Below are positions 1 to 6,317 of a stretch of 20,833 nt of DNA, piece after piece. Under the pieces are notes generated by a model that saw nothing but the letters and a program-made list of their open reading frames with translations, searched no databases and was not told where the DNA came from. The position numbers were made by a program, and so were the translations under genes. Position 1 is the stretch's first letter, and each line of letters opens with the position of its first letter. Source of the DNA: a virus; the IMG/VR virus record IMGVR_UViG_3300003885_000147, positions 1 to 20,833 of that record. One strand, 5' to 3'.

Positions 1-131
1 TTAATTACAGCCTTGTCCTGGCTGCGCTTGCTGTATGACCACGCAATCATCCCTCCAGATATCGCACCGAGAACGAATACGATTGCTATTACAACCGCCT
101 TCGACATTATCTTTTTGAGCCATGGAATCAT
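1..131 (-). CDS. Small N-terminally anchored membrane protein, cut by window edge
   Basis: An ORF opens with ATG at 131-129 and runs off the left edge after 43 codons without a stop. It has an excellent ribosome binding site, AGGAGG at 142-137, five bases before the ATG. Its start overlaps the previous stop as ATGA, so it belongs to the same operon. The visible residues begin MIPWLKKIMSK, followed by one hydrophobic segment at about residues 12-32 and then a polar, basic stretch (SYSKRSQDK). This is the pattern of a membrane anchor with a short basic N-terminus. No lipobox cysteine is visible, so I do not call it an outer-membrane spanin. It sits last in the lysis cassette, so a role in lysis or in the envelope is an inference from position only. 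The C-terminus is outside the window. Confidence 0.6.
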   Translation of the reverse strand, partial: MIPWLKKIMSKAVVIAIVFVLGAISGGMIAWSYSKRSQDKAVI

Positions 132-400
132 TGTCCCCTCCTCACTTTCCGAAGCCGCTCGATCTCGGCCCGGAGATAACTGATCTGACCGAAATCGTCC
201 AGATCCTTGTTAGGTTTCGCCTTCAGCCTCGCCAATTGATCCAGCAGGGACTGGATAAGCATATCCAGGGCGTAGTCCGCCTTGGTCTCAGCCAGCCTCA
301 CCTGGTCTGTGGTGGCGAATGTCCTGGATACGGTCCATCCCCCTCCTCCTACGAGGATAATCATTCCTGTGACCGCTGAGGCCCTCTGAATCAGGTTCAT
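128..400 (-). CDS. Probable spanin-like (Rz-type) membrane-anchored coiled-coil protein
   Basis: This 90-aa protein has a glycine-rich hydrophobic N-terminal segment at about residues 8-25. A charged helical region follows, with leucines spaced as in a coiled coil (ALDMLIQSLLDQLARLKA, then YLRAEIERLRKVRRGQ). A short N-terminal anchor and a periplasmic helical rod is the design of inner-membrane spanins, which fuse the inner and outer membranes in the last step of lysis of Gram-negative hosts. The start overlaps the stop of the 397-648 gene as ATGA, and AGGA lies six bases upstream. No recognisable Rz1-type lipoprotein is nested in another frame. The family assignment rests on size, topology and position next to the endolysin. 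A generic small membrane protein is the alternative. Confidence 0.5.
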   Translation of the reverse strand: MNLIQRASAVTGMIILVGGGGWTVSRTFATTDQVRLAETKADYALDMLIQSLLDQLARLKAKPNKDLDDFGQISYLRAEIERLRKVRRGQ

Positions 401-648
401 GGCTTGTCCTGTCGGTCGTAGTTAACGTCGTCATAGGCGGCCGCACCGATAAAGGTCGAGACGATTGCAAACAGCCCGGTGATGACCGCTATTGCGATGC
501 CGGCTATCGCTGATATGTATGCCGCGTCGATCAACTTCAGGCTGTAAAGGATAGCCGATACTGGCAGGACGAGGATAAGGTCCCAGAAGGCCACCTGTGC
601 CATCAGGCGGCGCGATCTCCATCTTCCCCTGGTTGCGTGGTTGGTCAT
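397..648 (-). CDS. Holin-like small protein with two membrane segments
   Basis: This 83-aa protein has a basic N-terminus (MTNHATRGRWRSRRLM) and two hydrophobic segments at about residues 18-38 and 44-70, joined by a short turn (KLIDAAY). A short acidic C-terminus ends it (YDDVNYDRQDKP). Small proteins with two transmembrane helices directly beside an endolysin are often holins or holin regulators. Its start overlaps the amidase stop as ATGA, so it is probably translated by coupling. A second membrane protein of holin type is encoded on the other side of the amidase (1242-1769). One may be the holin and the other an antiholin or accessory pore, but the sequence does not say which. Confidence 0.55.
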   Translation of the reverse strand: MTNHATRGRWRSRRLMAQVAFWDLILVLPVSAILYSLKLIDAAYISAIAGIAIAVITGLFAIVSTFIGAAAYDDVNYDRQDKP

Positions 649-1199
649 GCCAGTCGGTCTCTCAGGCTGTCTCTGAAGTCAGACCATTTGAATTTACCGG
701 GATCTCCGAGGCGGGATTGTCCTGGTTTGGTCGGATACTCACGGTTCCATCGTTCTCGGACGTGCTCGTGGCTCGTGATCCGCTTCTGGTCGAAGTCGTG
801 CTGCTCGACGAGGTAGGCGCTGACATCGATCAGCTTTTCAATTTGTGCCGGCGTGAATGCTTCCCCGTGTTTTCCATCGGTACCGAGTGAGACCAGACTG
901 ATCCCGATCATGAACCCGTTGCAGTATTTCTCACCCTCGTACACAGACTTCCCGGCGTGGAATGCCTTGAAGGGTTCCGGTACCCGGCGCACGGCCAGTC
1001 CGTCCCGGTAGATCATGACGTTGTAGGAGAAACGAGACGGGACGAGGATCTTCTGATCGATCAACTGTGGATTGAACGGGTTGTCCGGGAAGGCATACTT
1101 CCCTGATATCTTGTGGAGCACGATGCCTGTCACCCTGTCCATATCCTCCGGCCTGCCGGTCCTGCTGTACGTCCAGCACTGCCGCGGGAGGTGGTACAT
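645..1199 (-). CDS. Endolysin, N-acetylmuramoyl-L-alanine amidase (Amidase_2/AmpD-like)
   Basis: This is probably the lysis enzyme. It would cut the bond between N-acetylmuramic acid and L-alanine in peptidoglycan using a catalytic zinc. From the ATG at 1199 the product is 184 aa, a single domain without a cell-wall-binding module. Family hallmarks are visible in order: a strand ending in the first zinc histidine (GIVLHKISG, His29), SYNVMIYRDG and AFHAGKS, NGFMIGISL, then ITSHEHV (His144) and GDPGKFKW (Asp166). The two histidines and the aspartate fit the AmpD-type metal triad. AGGAG at 1213-1209 lies nine bases before this ATG and three before another ATG at 1205; a TTG at 1208 is less likely. 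No signal peptide is seen, so export would need a holin, and holin-like genes flank it. Confidence 0.85.
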   Translation of the reverse strand: MYHLPRQCWTYSRTGRPEDMDRVTGIVLHKISGKYAFPDNPFNPQLIDQKILVPSRFSYNVMIYRDGLAVRRVPEPFKAFHAGKSVYEGEKYCNGFMIGISLVSLGTDGKHGEAFTPAQIEKLIDVSAYLVEQHDFDQKRITSHEHVRERWNREYPTKPGQSRLGDPGKFKWSDFRDSLRDRLA

Positions 1200-1241
1200 A
1201 TGCATCAACTCCTGTGAGGAGCTCTCTGATCCAGGAATGGT

Positions 1242-1769
1242 TTATTTTCTGTTGTTTCCATTTCCTTCTCTTCGGTCTATACCGTCCTGTCTGGCTGTGA
1301 ATTTTATATCCCATTTTCCAAAATGCTTCGTTGTCCATCGGATCATGATGTTGACTCCGGACATCACAAGCGATCCACTAAATCCCCAAACCAGGCTGAA
1401 TGCAACCAGGGCCTCAAGCGGCCATCGGATTCCGAGATTGAGAAATGTATTAGTGAAACTGAGGAGGCCGAAGGCCATTAAGCTCATCATCATCCCAAGG
1501 ATGACGTAAGCGATGAATTGCATGAATCGGACAGACTTATTTCGACTAAGGAAAATGTGAGCAGCTCCGCCGCATCCACCAATGGCGCCGGTAACTGATA
1601 CGAGAAGGATTTGAAGCAACCACCACCATGTATCATCCGGTTTATCGATCATCGTCTTTCCGCCCTGTTTGAATTGGATGACATCCATTTGTCTGTTTTT
1701 CGTCCGTGGTTCCTCCACAAGCCTCTCGAGAAGCCGTTTAGGAGATGGATATGGATATATTTGTGTCAA
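1242..1769 (-). CDS. Holin-like protein with three membrane segments
   Basis: The ORF encodes up to 175 aa from a TTG start. Three hydrophobic segments lie at about residues 48-73 (starting WWWLLQILL), 83-105 and 117-140, followed by a basic C-terminal tail (DGIDRREGNGNNRK). Size, three helices, charged tail and position just before the amidase fit a holin of the LydA/superfamily III type. I infer that class from topology only. Start choice is uncertain. The TTG overlaps the previous stop (TTGA) and has GAGG five bases upstream, which fits the coupled starts elsewhere in the operon. Alternative ATGs at 1688 and 1652 would remove 27 or 39 polar residues and leave a plain three-helix protein. 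Confidence 0.6.
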   Translation of the reverse strand: MTQIYPYPSPKRLLERLVEEPRTKNRQMDVIQFKQGGKTMIDKPDDTWWWLLQILLVSVTGAIGGCGGAAHIFLSRNKSVRFMQFIAYVILGMMMSLMAFGLLSFTNTFLNLGIRWPLEALVAFSLVWGFSGSLVMSGVNIMIRWTTKHFGKWDIKFTARQDGIDRREGNGNNRK

Positions 1770-2086
1770 CTTGTCCTCACGTCTCCCCCTACAGGGATCT
1801 CCCAGTGTGCGTCTGTTCCTCCTGGTGTGGAGAGGTCGACGATCAGTGTATATCCGCCACCGTCGACAATAACAGCGGCCTTATCTATCTGTTTACGGTA
1901 TAGGCCAGCTGAGACGAAATCGATTGATTGTGGCCAGACGATCCCGCCGACTGGACTACCGGAGCTGTCGTTGAGAGTTGCTGTAATAGTGGCATTGTCG
2001 ATAGTGATACCAGTGATCTTGTCGGTCACGCCTGCGACCTCGATCAGCATATCGTTGTCCTTGTACCAGATCTGGATATCACTCAT
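1766..2086 (-). CDS. Small beta-rich protein of unknown function
   Basis: The 106-aa product is rich in alternating hydrophobic and polar residues (DMLIEVAGVTDKITG, then TITATLNDSSG), as expected for a small immunoglobulin-like or other beta-sandwich domain. It has no signal peptide and no membrane segment. The ATG at 2086 lies inside the end of the 811-aa repeat gene, with an eight-base overlap, so the two are probably co-translated. The position between a large repeat protein and the lysis genes suggests a small virion or fibre-associated protein, but I do not recognise a specific family. Confidence 0.6.
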   Translation of the reverse strand: MSDIQIWYKDNDMLIEVAGVTDKITGITIDNATITATLNDSSGSPVGGIVWPQSIDFVSAGLYRKQIDKAAVIVDGGGYTLIVDLSTPGGTDAHWEIPVGGDVRTS

Positions 2087-4514
2087 TTACTGGCCTCACT
2101 TTCAGATTAGCATCGATTGTTGTCGGGACTGTTAGTGTCGCATCGATTGTTGTCGGGACTGTTAGTGTCGCATCGACTACAGATAACAAATTAAATCTAG
2201 CAACTATGACCTTCCGAGCTATTGATGCCGTAATATTATCCACTATAGAGGTTAACTGCACCCCTGTCAGTGAAACAGTGATCGCTCCTGATGGAGATAT
2301 ATTTCCTATTTCTGTTGTTGATAAAACCCCAGAGAGTTCTCTCGAGTTTATAAAAGAAACAGATCCGGCTTCCCCTCCGGCCTGTACTCCAGACAATAAA
2401 ACTGATTTCCCATTGCCAACTGATCCGACTGCGGAACTAGATTGCAATCCAGTTAGGCCAACCACCCCGGATTCTGTGAACCCTACACTGCCTACCGCGG
2501 GGGCACTTTCTACACCAGTCAGTGCGACAGTGACCGGCCCGGTAACATTTCCAACTATATTTCCAACTGCGGTTGTTGATGGAACACCAGACAGCACTCG
2601 GCTATTGACCGGACTGGCTAACCCGACAGCACTGCTCGATTGAATACCTGTTAACGGTTGTGTACTGACAGCAAGCACACTATCGACAGCACTGTTAGCT
2701 TGCACCCCCGTCAATGCGACGGTGCCTGACTCAGTAACTCCTAAATTACCAACAGCACTTGTAGTCTGTGCGCCTGATAGTGATTGGTCATTCTTACCAC
2801 TGACACTATCGACAGCACTTGTAGCCTGGACCCCTGTCAGCCCAACATTACCTGACTCGGTAAAGCCTACTGATCCCACTGCGGAGGGGCTGGACACACC
2901 CGTCAGTGGTAATGTGATATTGCTCCCTGCGGACACATTACCTACTGCGGGAGTGCTGCTTACTCCTGTCAGGGGAACTGTGCCTGACTCAATGATCCCT
3001 ACCGTGCCAACAGAGCCAGCAGCTTGTATACCTGTCAGCGCAACGGTGCCGGACTTGGCGATCCCTACCGTACCAACTGCGGGGATGCTTTCTACCCCTG
3101 TCAGCCCAACATTGCCTGACTCTGTGAACCCAACACTGCCCACTGCGGGAGTGCTTACTGCTCCTGTCAATGCAACGGTGCCTGACTTGGCAATTCCTAA
3201 ACTATCTATTGCGGAAGTGCTCGCCACTCCCGTTATTGCAACAGTGACAGCAGCACCAGCAGACACACTTCCAACTGCGGTCGTGCTTACTGCTCCTACC
3301 AGTGGTCGTGTACTGGCGGGTGGCACACTGCCTACTGATGAAGTGCTGGCTACTCCTGTCAACGGCTGAGAGTTAACAGCAGATACGCTTCCAACTGATG
3401 AAGGGCTTGCCAATCCTGTCAGCCCAACATTACCTGATTCAGTAAAGCCGACTGATCCTACCGATGAAGTGCTGGCTACTCCTGTCAGTGCAACTGTGAC
3501 AGGTACACTAATTCCTACGTTGCCTACTGATGGAGTGCTGGCTACTCCTACCAAGGGTTGTGAGTTGATGGACGTGGTATTGCCCGCTGCGGGAGTGCTG
3601 CTTACTCCTGTCAGGGGAACTGTGACAGGAATGCTTGCGACCACACTTCCAACAGCGGGAGTGTTAGCTACACCTACCAATGGCTGTGAAGTGGAGGAAG
3701 AGGCACTGCCTACTGCGGGAGTACTGGCTACTCCTGTCAATGGAACCGTGACGGGGATACTCGCAGTCACGCTTCCTACTGCGGGTGTGCTTGGTGTACC
3801 TGTTAAGCCAAGGCTAAGCCCAATGGCAAGAGCACCCGCAGCCAAAGTTCCTATGACGCCAGTCAATGCAACAGTGACACCACCACCAGCAACAGCAGGG
3901 GCAAGGGCAAGCAGTTGTCCTACATTTTGACCAGCAAGCGCAGCCGTAGCAACGCGTGTTCCGGTAGCAGCAGCAGTCGCCCACGCCTCGTCCGCTGTCT
4001 CTTCTGTTGATGGGCCAAGAGCACCAGCACCTTGCAAGTCACTCCGCTCAGTCATTCCCGTTGCAGGAGTGATAGTAGTGGCAGCTTCAGTAGCGAACGC
4101 ACCGACAAGCATGGTGTTGGCTACTGTCGGAATAATACTTGGTGCCGTTATCGAGACAGATGAAACGTTGGTCTGTTGACCTTTGACATTGACCGGGGTG
4201 GTCGTGTCAACACCAGAGTAAGAGTGAATGGCTCCGGTTAAGTCAGCGGTTGCGGACGTAAAGACATAGTTGGCAGGTTCCGCAGCTCCCGCAACTTTAG
4301 TCCACATCCAAGAGTGGATTTGTTGACCACCCCAGCCAATATTTTGTTGCGCTACCCATCCTGCGGGGGCTACTACAGCAGGCGTACCATCGGTAATATC
4401 CGAAATGATAGCCACCATGACATCGTCTAAAACGGTGCCAGCGGGTTTCGCTATCGTTATAGATACGCTCTCTTCTGCCGTCGCTGTAGCAACAGCACGG
4501 AATAAAATAGCCAT
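2079..4514 (-). CDS. Large repeat-built putative virion surface or fibre protein
   Basis: This 811-aa protein has three parts. Residues 1-210 form a globular beta-rich domain (MAILFRAVATATAEESV, TGAIHSYSGVD) of the kind seen in secreted and phage surface proteins. Residues 213-770 hold about 26 tandem units of 20-22 aa with the core LTGVxSTPAVGSV followed by a variable strand such as GFTESGNVG or ASIPVTVP. Residues 776-811 end with two identical ten-residue units (DATLTVPTTI) and a short tail. I saw no cysteine and little charge in the repeats, which suggests a stacked beta fibre or solenoid. The gene sits among host-contact genes, so adhesion or capsid/tail decoration is the best inference. 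A start-stop ATGTAA lies just before the ATG. The repeats also leave the antisense frames open, but those are shadows. Confidence 0.75.
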   Translation of the reverse strand: MAILFRAVATATAEESVSITIAKPAGTVLDDVMVAIISDITDGTPAVVAPAGWVAQQNIGWGGQQIHSWMWTKVAGAAEPANYVFTSATADLTGAIHSYSGVDTTTPVNVKGQQTNVSSVSITAPSIIPTVANTMLVGAFATEAATTITPATGMTERSDLQGAGALGPSTEETADEAWATAAATGTRVATAALAGQNVGQLLALAPAVAGGGVTVALTGVIGTLAAGALAIGLSLGLTGTPSTPAVGSVTASIPVTVPLTGVASTPAVGSASSSTSQPLVGVANTPAVGSVVASIPVTVPLTGVSSTPAAGNTTSINSQPLVGVASTPSVGNVGISVPVTVALTGVASTSSVGSVGFTESGNVGLTGLASPSSVGSVSAVNSQPLTGVASTSSVGSVPPASTRPLVGAVSTTAVGSVSAGAAVTVAITGVASTSAIDSLGIAKSGTVALTGAVSTPAVGSVGFTESGNVGLTGVESIPAVGTVGIAKSGTVALTGIQAAGSVGTVGIIESGTVPLTGVSSTPAVGNVSAGSNITLPLTGVSSPSAVGSVGFTESGNVGLTGVQATSAVDSVSGKNDQSLSGAQTTSAVGNLGVTESGTVALTGVQANSAVDSVLAVSTQPLTGIQSSSAVGLASPVNSRVLSGVPSTTAVGNIVGNVTGPVTVALTGVESAPAVGSVGFTESGVVGLTGLQSSSAVGSVGNGKSVLLSGVQAGGEAGSVSFINSRELSGVLSTTEIGNISPSGAITVSLTGVQLTSIVDNITASIARKVIVARFNLLSVVDATLTVPTTIDATLTVPTTIDANLKVRPVNE
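2111..2170. repeat. Perfect 30-bp tandem duplication
   Basis: Bases 2111-2140 and 2141-2170 are identical, and the next copy begins at 2171 but soon diverges. The unit encodes ten residues (DATLTVPTTI), so the duplication keeps the reading frame at the C-terminus of the 811-aa repeat protein. Complete identity at third positions points to a recent slippage or recombination event. Confidence 0.95.
2211..3878. repeat. Degenerate tandem repeat array, about 26 units of 60-66 bp
   Basis: This stretch encodes the LTGV-AVGSV units of the 811-aa protein. Units of 20 and 22 residues are mixed. The 22-residue form carries linkers such as ESGNVG, KSGTVA or PVTVP, and the 20-residue form ends in N/S-x-Q/R-P. 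One unit is 24 residues long (VGNVTGPVTVA). The repeats are diverged in DNA but conserved at the Leu, Gly, Val and Gly core positions, which indicates selection on protein structure. Similar linkers recur at non-adjacent places, as expected if blocks of units have been duplicated together. Confidence 0.85.
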
Positions 4515-4558
4515 GGCTCTTACATATTTTTCCTATTGTGGGGTGTTTACTGTTCCCA

Positions 4559-5017
4559 CTAAGCCAGACGGATCAGGCCGGTCAGGTTGTCGTTGACAGG
4601 CATGGTCAATGTGAAGTCACCGGCGGTAACGGTCTGACTACCGAAGGTGTGAACCGACAACGCCAGATTGGTAGCAGATGTGCTGTTGTAGATCAGCACT
4701 GCATCAAACGCGACAGCTAAAGTCACGTTGGTATACACGATTGACGCGCTTGGAGTGAAGTGGGCCGTGTCAACAGTTAATGCTGGTGCTGTAGCGGTTG
4801 TGACAGCCACACCACCCGCAGTGTAGTTAGTACCTGTAACTTCACCTGTAGCAGTGTAGATGGTTGCAGTCTTGTTAATGGTGGCAGTTACAAGGTACAA
4901 AGCCGCCTTATATACATCCTTGGTTGTAGCAGCTCTGATGACACTGGCTCCCATTGCATGTAGGCCGTTCATTAAATCGACCTTTGCCTGATTACAAAAT
5001 GCTTGTGTATTCGCCAT
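4559..5017 (-). CDS. Probable phage virion protein, small beta-rich type
   Basis: This 152-aa protein starts with a helical segment (NQAKVDLMNGLHAMG). Beta strands and the motif TNYTAGGVAVTT follow, then FTPSASIVYTNVTLAVAFDAVLIYN and a final GSQTVTAGDFTLTMP. A helix, then GTxYTAGG, then a strand with an xAVLY/IYN core, then a terminal GGDFTI-like strand is a pattern I associate with small phage structural proteins of unknown exact role. AAGGAGA lies seven bases before the ATG at 5017. It is encoded between an unknown 97-aa gene and the large repeat protein, so it may belong to the same surface module. The assignment rests on recalled pattern similarity only. Confidence 0.65.
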   Translation of the reverse strand: MANTQAFCNQAKVDLMNGLHAMGASVIRAATTKDVYKAALYLVTATINKTATIYTATGEVTGTNYTAGGVAVTTATAPALTVDTAHFTPSASIVYTNVTLAVAFDAVLIYNSTSATNLALSVHTFGSQTVTAGDFTLTMPVNDNLTGLIRLA

Positions 5018-5056
5018 GGTTAAATCTCCTTACTGGTAATTAAAATTAAAACTGTC

Positions 5057-5350
5057 TTACCCGACTTCAGCAATCTCTGGGAACAGGGCGACATTCTTTT
5101 TCAGTTGAACATGGACTGACCTGTGAACCAGTTCACAATTGTTGAAGTCAACAAGTGTATTCTTGTCAACCACTTCACCAACCGGCCCACGCCAATACTC
5201 GATAACATGAGTCAACTCGTTTTCATCCTCAGTGGTGATCAGCCGTTTGTGCAGATCCTTTGTTGGCATGATCCCTTCCTGGTTGTCTTCTGTCACTTGA
5301 GTTGTGGTCACAAATTCGTTTTTGATGTCATCATAGTTTCTGGTTTTCAT
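5057..5350 (-). CDS. Unknown 97-aa acidic protein
   Basis: The 97-aa product is hydrophilic and acidic, with no membrane segment or signal peptide. Recognisable stretches are KTRNYDDIKNEF at the N-terminus and VIEYWRGPVGEVVDKN in the middle. I do not recognise the family. AAGG lies nine bases before the ATG. It follows the largest gap between genes in this part of the window, where a promoter-like sequence is visible, so it may begin a separate transcript together with the 152-aa and 811-aa genes downstream. Confidence 0.6.
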   Translation of the reverse strand: MKTRNYDDIKNEFVTTTQVTEDNQEGIMPTKDLHKRLITTEDENELTHVIEYWRGPVGEVVDKNTLVDFNNCELVHRSVHVQLKKNVALFPEIAEVG

Positions 5351-5376
5351 TTTTAGGTACCTTTTAATGGTTATAT

Positions 5377-5404
5377 TTTATACGCCATATCAACAGTTTA
5401 ACAA
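5377..5404 (-). promoter_or_regulatory. Possible sigma70-type promoter
   Basis: On the minus strand TTGTTA (5404-5399) is followed after 16 bases by TATAAA (5382-5377), in an AT-rich stretch starting 26 bases upstream of the ATG at 5350. It lies in the only gap over 100 bases that has no long ORF. The match is imperfect, so this is a moderate-to-weak prediction. Confidence 0.35.
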
Positions 5405-5520
5405 ATCTACACAGTTTGTGGCTCTCTGGTGTATATGTCACTCCCTCGACAGGTCGGTCCATGTTAAATCGGCATTGGCTACCATCTCACTGTCCTTGTC
5501 GTATTGTTTGGAACTCTATT

Positions 5521-6309
5521 TTAGCTCGTGTCTGTATTGGTGGGTAGGTGTATAGGTCGCTCACCAGTAAATCCTCCGTACCCGGAAAAATTAGCAACGG
5601 TATCATGCAGCGTATCAACACACTCATTCAGGAAATCTTCGAGTACTTTTCCGCTCGGGTCACTGGACTCAGCCTCCTTCTCAAGATAACCATTCATCAC
5701 AATAGTGACGAACGACATATTTAGACCAATGTTCTCAATTGCCCCTTGATTACCAGCTGTGACGGTCCCACGCTCACGGATATCTCTCAGTGCCTGACTG
5801 ATCAACCTGCGGATCCAATAGTCTACCTCCCCGCGTTCCAGGTCGTCCTCGGTATACCCCTTGAACTCCTCCATGATCTGGTCGTACTGTGCTTTGAGTG
5901 AAAGGATGTCCTTGATTGCTCCCTCGATCGGTGGAATGGATATAGCAAGATTGTCATTAATCTCGTCGATGTCGCACTGGATGAGTTTACGATCAATATG
6001 GCGTCCCTTATTCACCTCAAGTTCCATGATCTCAAGTTCGACCAGCTGTCTTGCGTGCCTGTGCTTTGCCTCGTGCAGTGCTAATGACTTCTTATTGATC
6101 TCGGCAGTAATCTGCCTGGCGTTTCTGAGTCCTCCTTCATGTATGAGGACGAACCTGGTCCAGGCGAACTGCGTGTTCGAGTGGTTATTTATTCTGAAAG
6201 CATCATTCATGTCATGGATGACTTTTTCAGCAAGAATCAGATTATCTTCTAATGATTTATTGCCGAAAGACATTACTTTGTTGTCTTTAAACAGAGACAG
6301 GGCTTTCAT
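5521..6309 (-). CDS. Unknown mostly helical protein in the host-contact module
   Basis: From the ATG at 6309 the product is 262 aa. I chose this start because TAGGAG lies five to six bases upstream; the upstream in-frame start at 6336 would overlap the previous gene and lacks such a site. The protein is highly charged and mainly helical, with a coiled-coil-like stretch (ARQLVELEIMELEVNKG) and a later helical region (SLKAQYDQIMEEFKG). There is no membrane segment or signal peptide. The tail is glycine-rich and proline-rich (SGYGGFTGERPIHLP). Its place after two fibre-like genes suggests a virion or fibre-assembly role, perhaps a chaperone, but no known family is recognised. Function is unknown. 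Confidence 0.7.
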   Translation of the reverse strand: MKALSLFKDNKVMSFGNKSLEDNLILAEKVIHDMNDAFRINNHSNTQFAWTRFVLIHEGGLRNARQITAEINKKSLALHEAKHRHARQLVELEIMELEVNKGRHIDRKLIQCDIDEINDNLAISIPPIEGAIKDILSLKAQYDQIMEEFKGYTEDDLERGEVDYWIRRLISQALRDIRERGTVTAGNQGAIENIGLNMSFVTIVMNGYLEKEAESSDPSGKVLEDFLNECVDTLHDTVANFSGYGGFTGERPIHLPTNTDTS

Positions 6310-6317
6310 TTTTTCTC

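Noticed and set aside
931-1338. 135-aa minus-strand ORF overlapping holin-like gene and amidase
   Set aside because: It lies in another frame across two better supported genes and its second half is low-complexity Arg/Gly/Pro text typical of a shadow frame.
1764-1769. Perfect -35-like TTGACA on the minus strand at the start of the holin-like gene
   Set aside because: No acceptable -10 sequence lies 16-18 bases downstream; the match is probably chance within coding sequence.
2206-3930. Three long plus-strand ORFs (2206-2643, 2722-3369, 3469-3930) antisense to the repeat protein
   Set aside because: The repeat period is a multiple of three, so an antisense frame stays open by design. The predicted proteins are only mirror images of the repeats and have no independent start signals.
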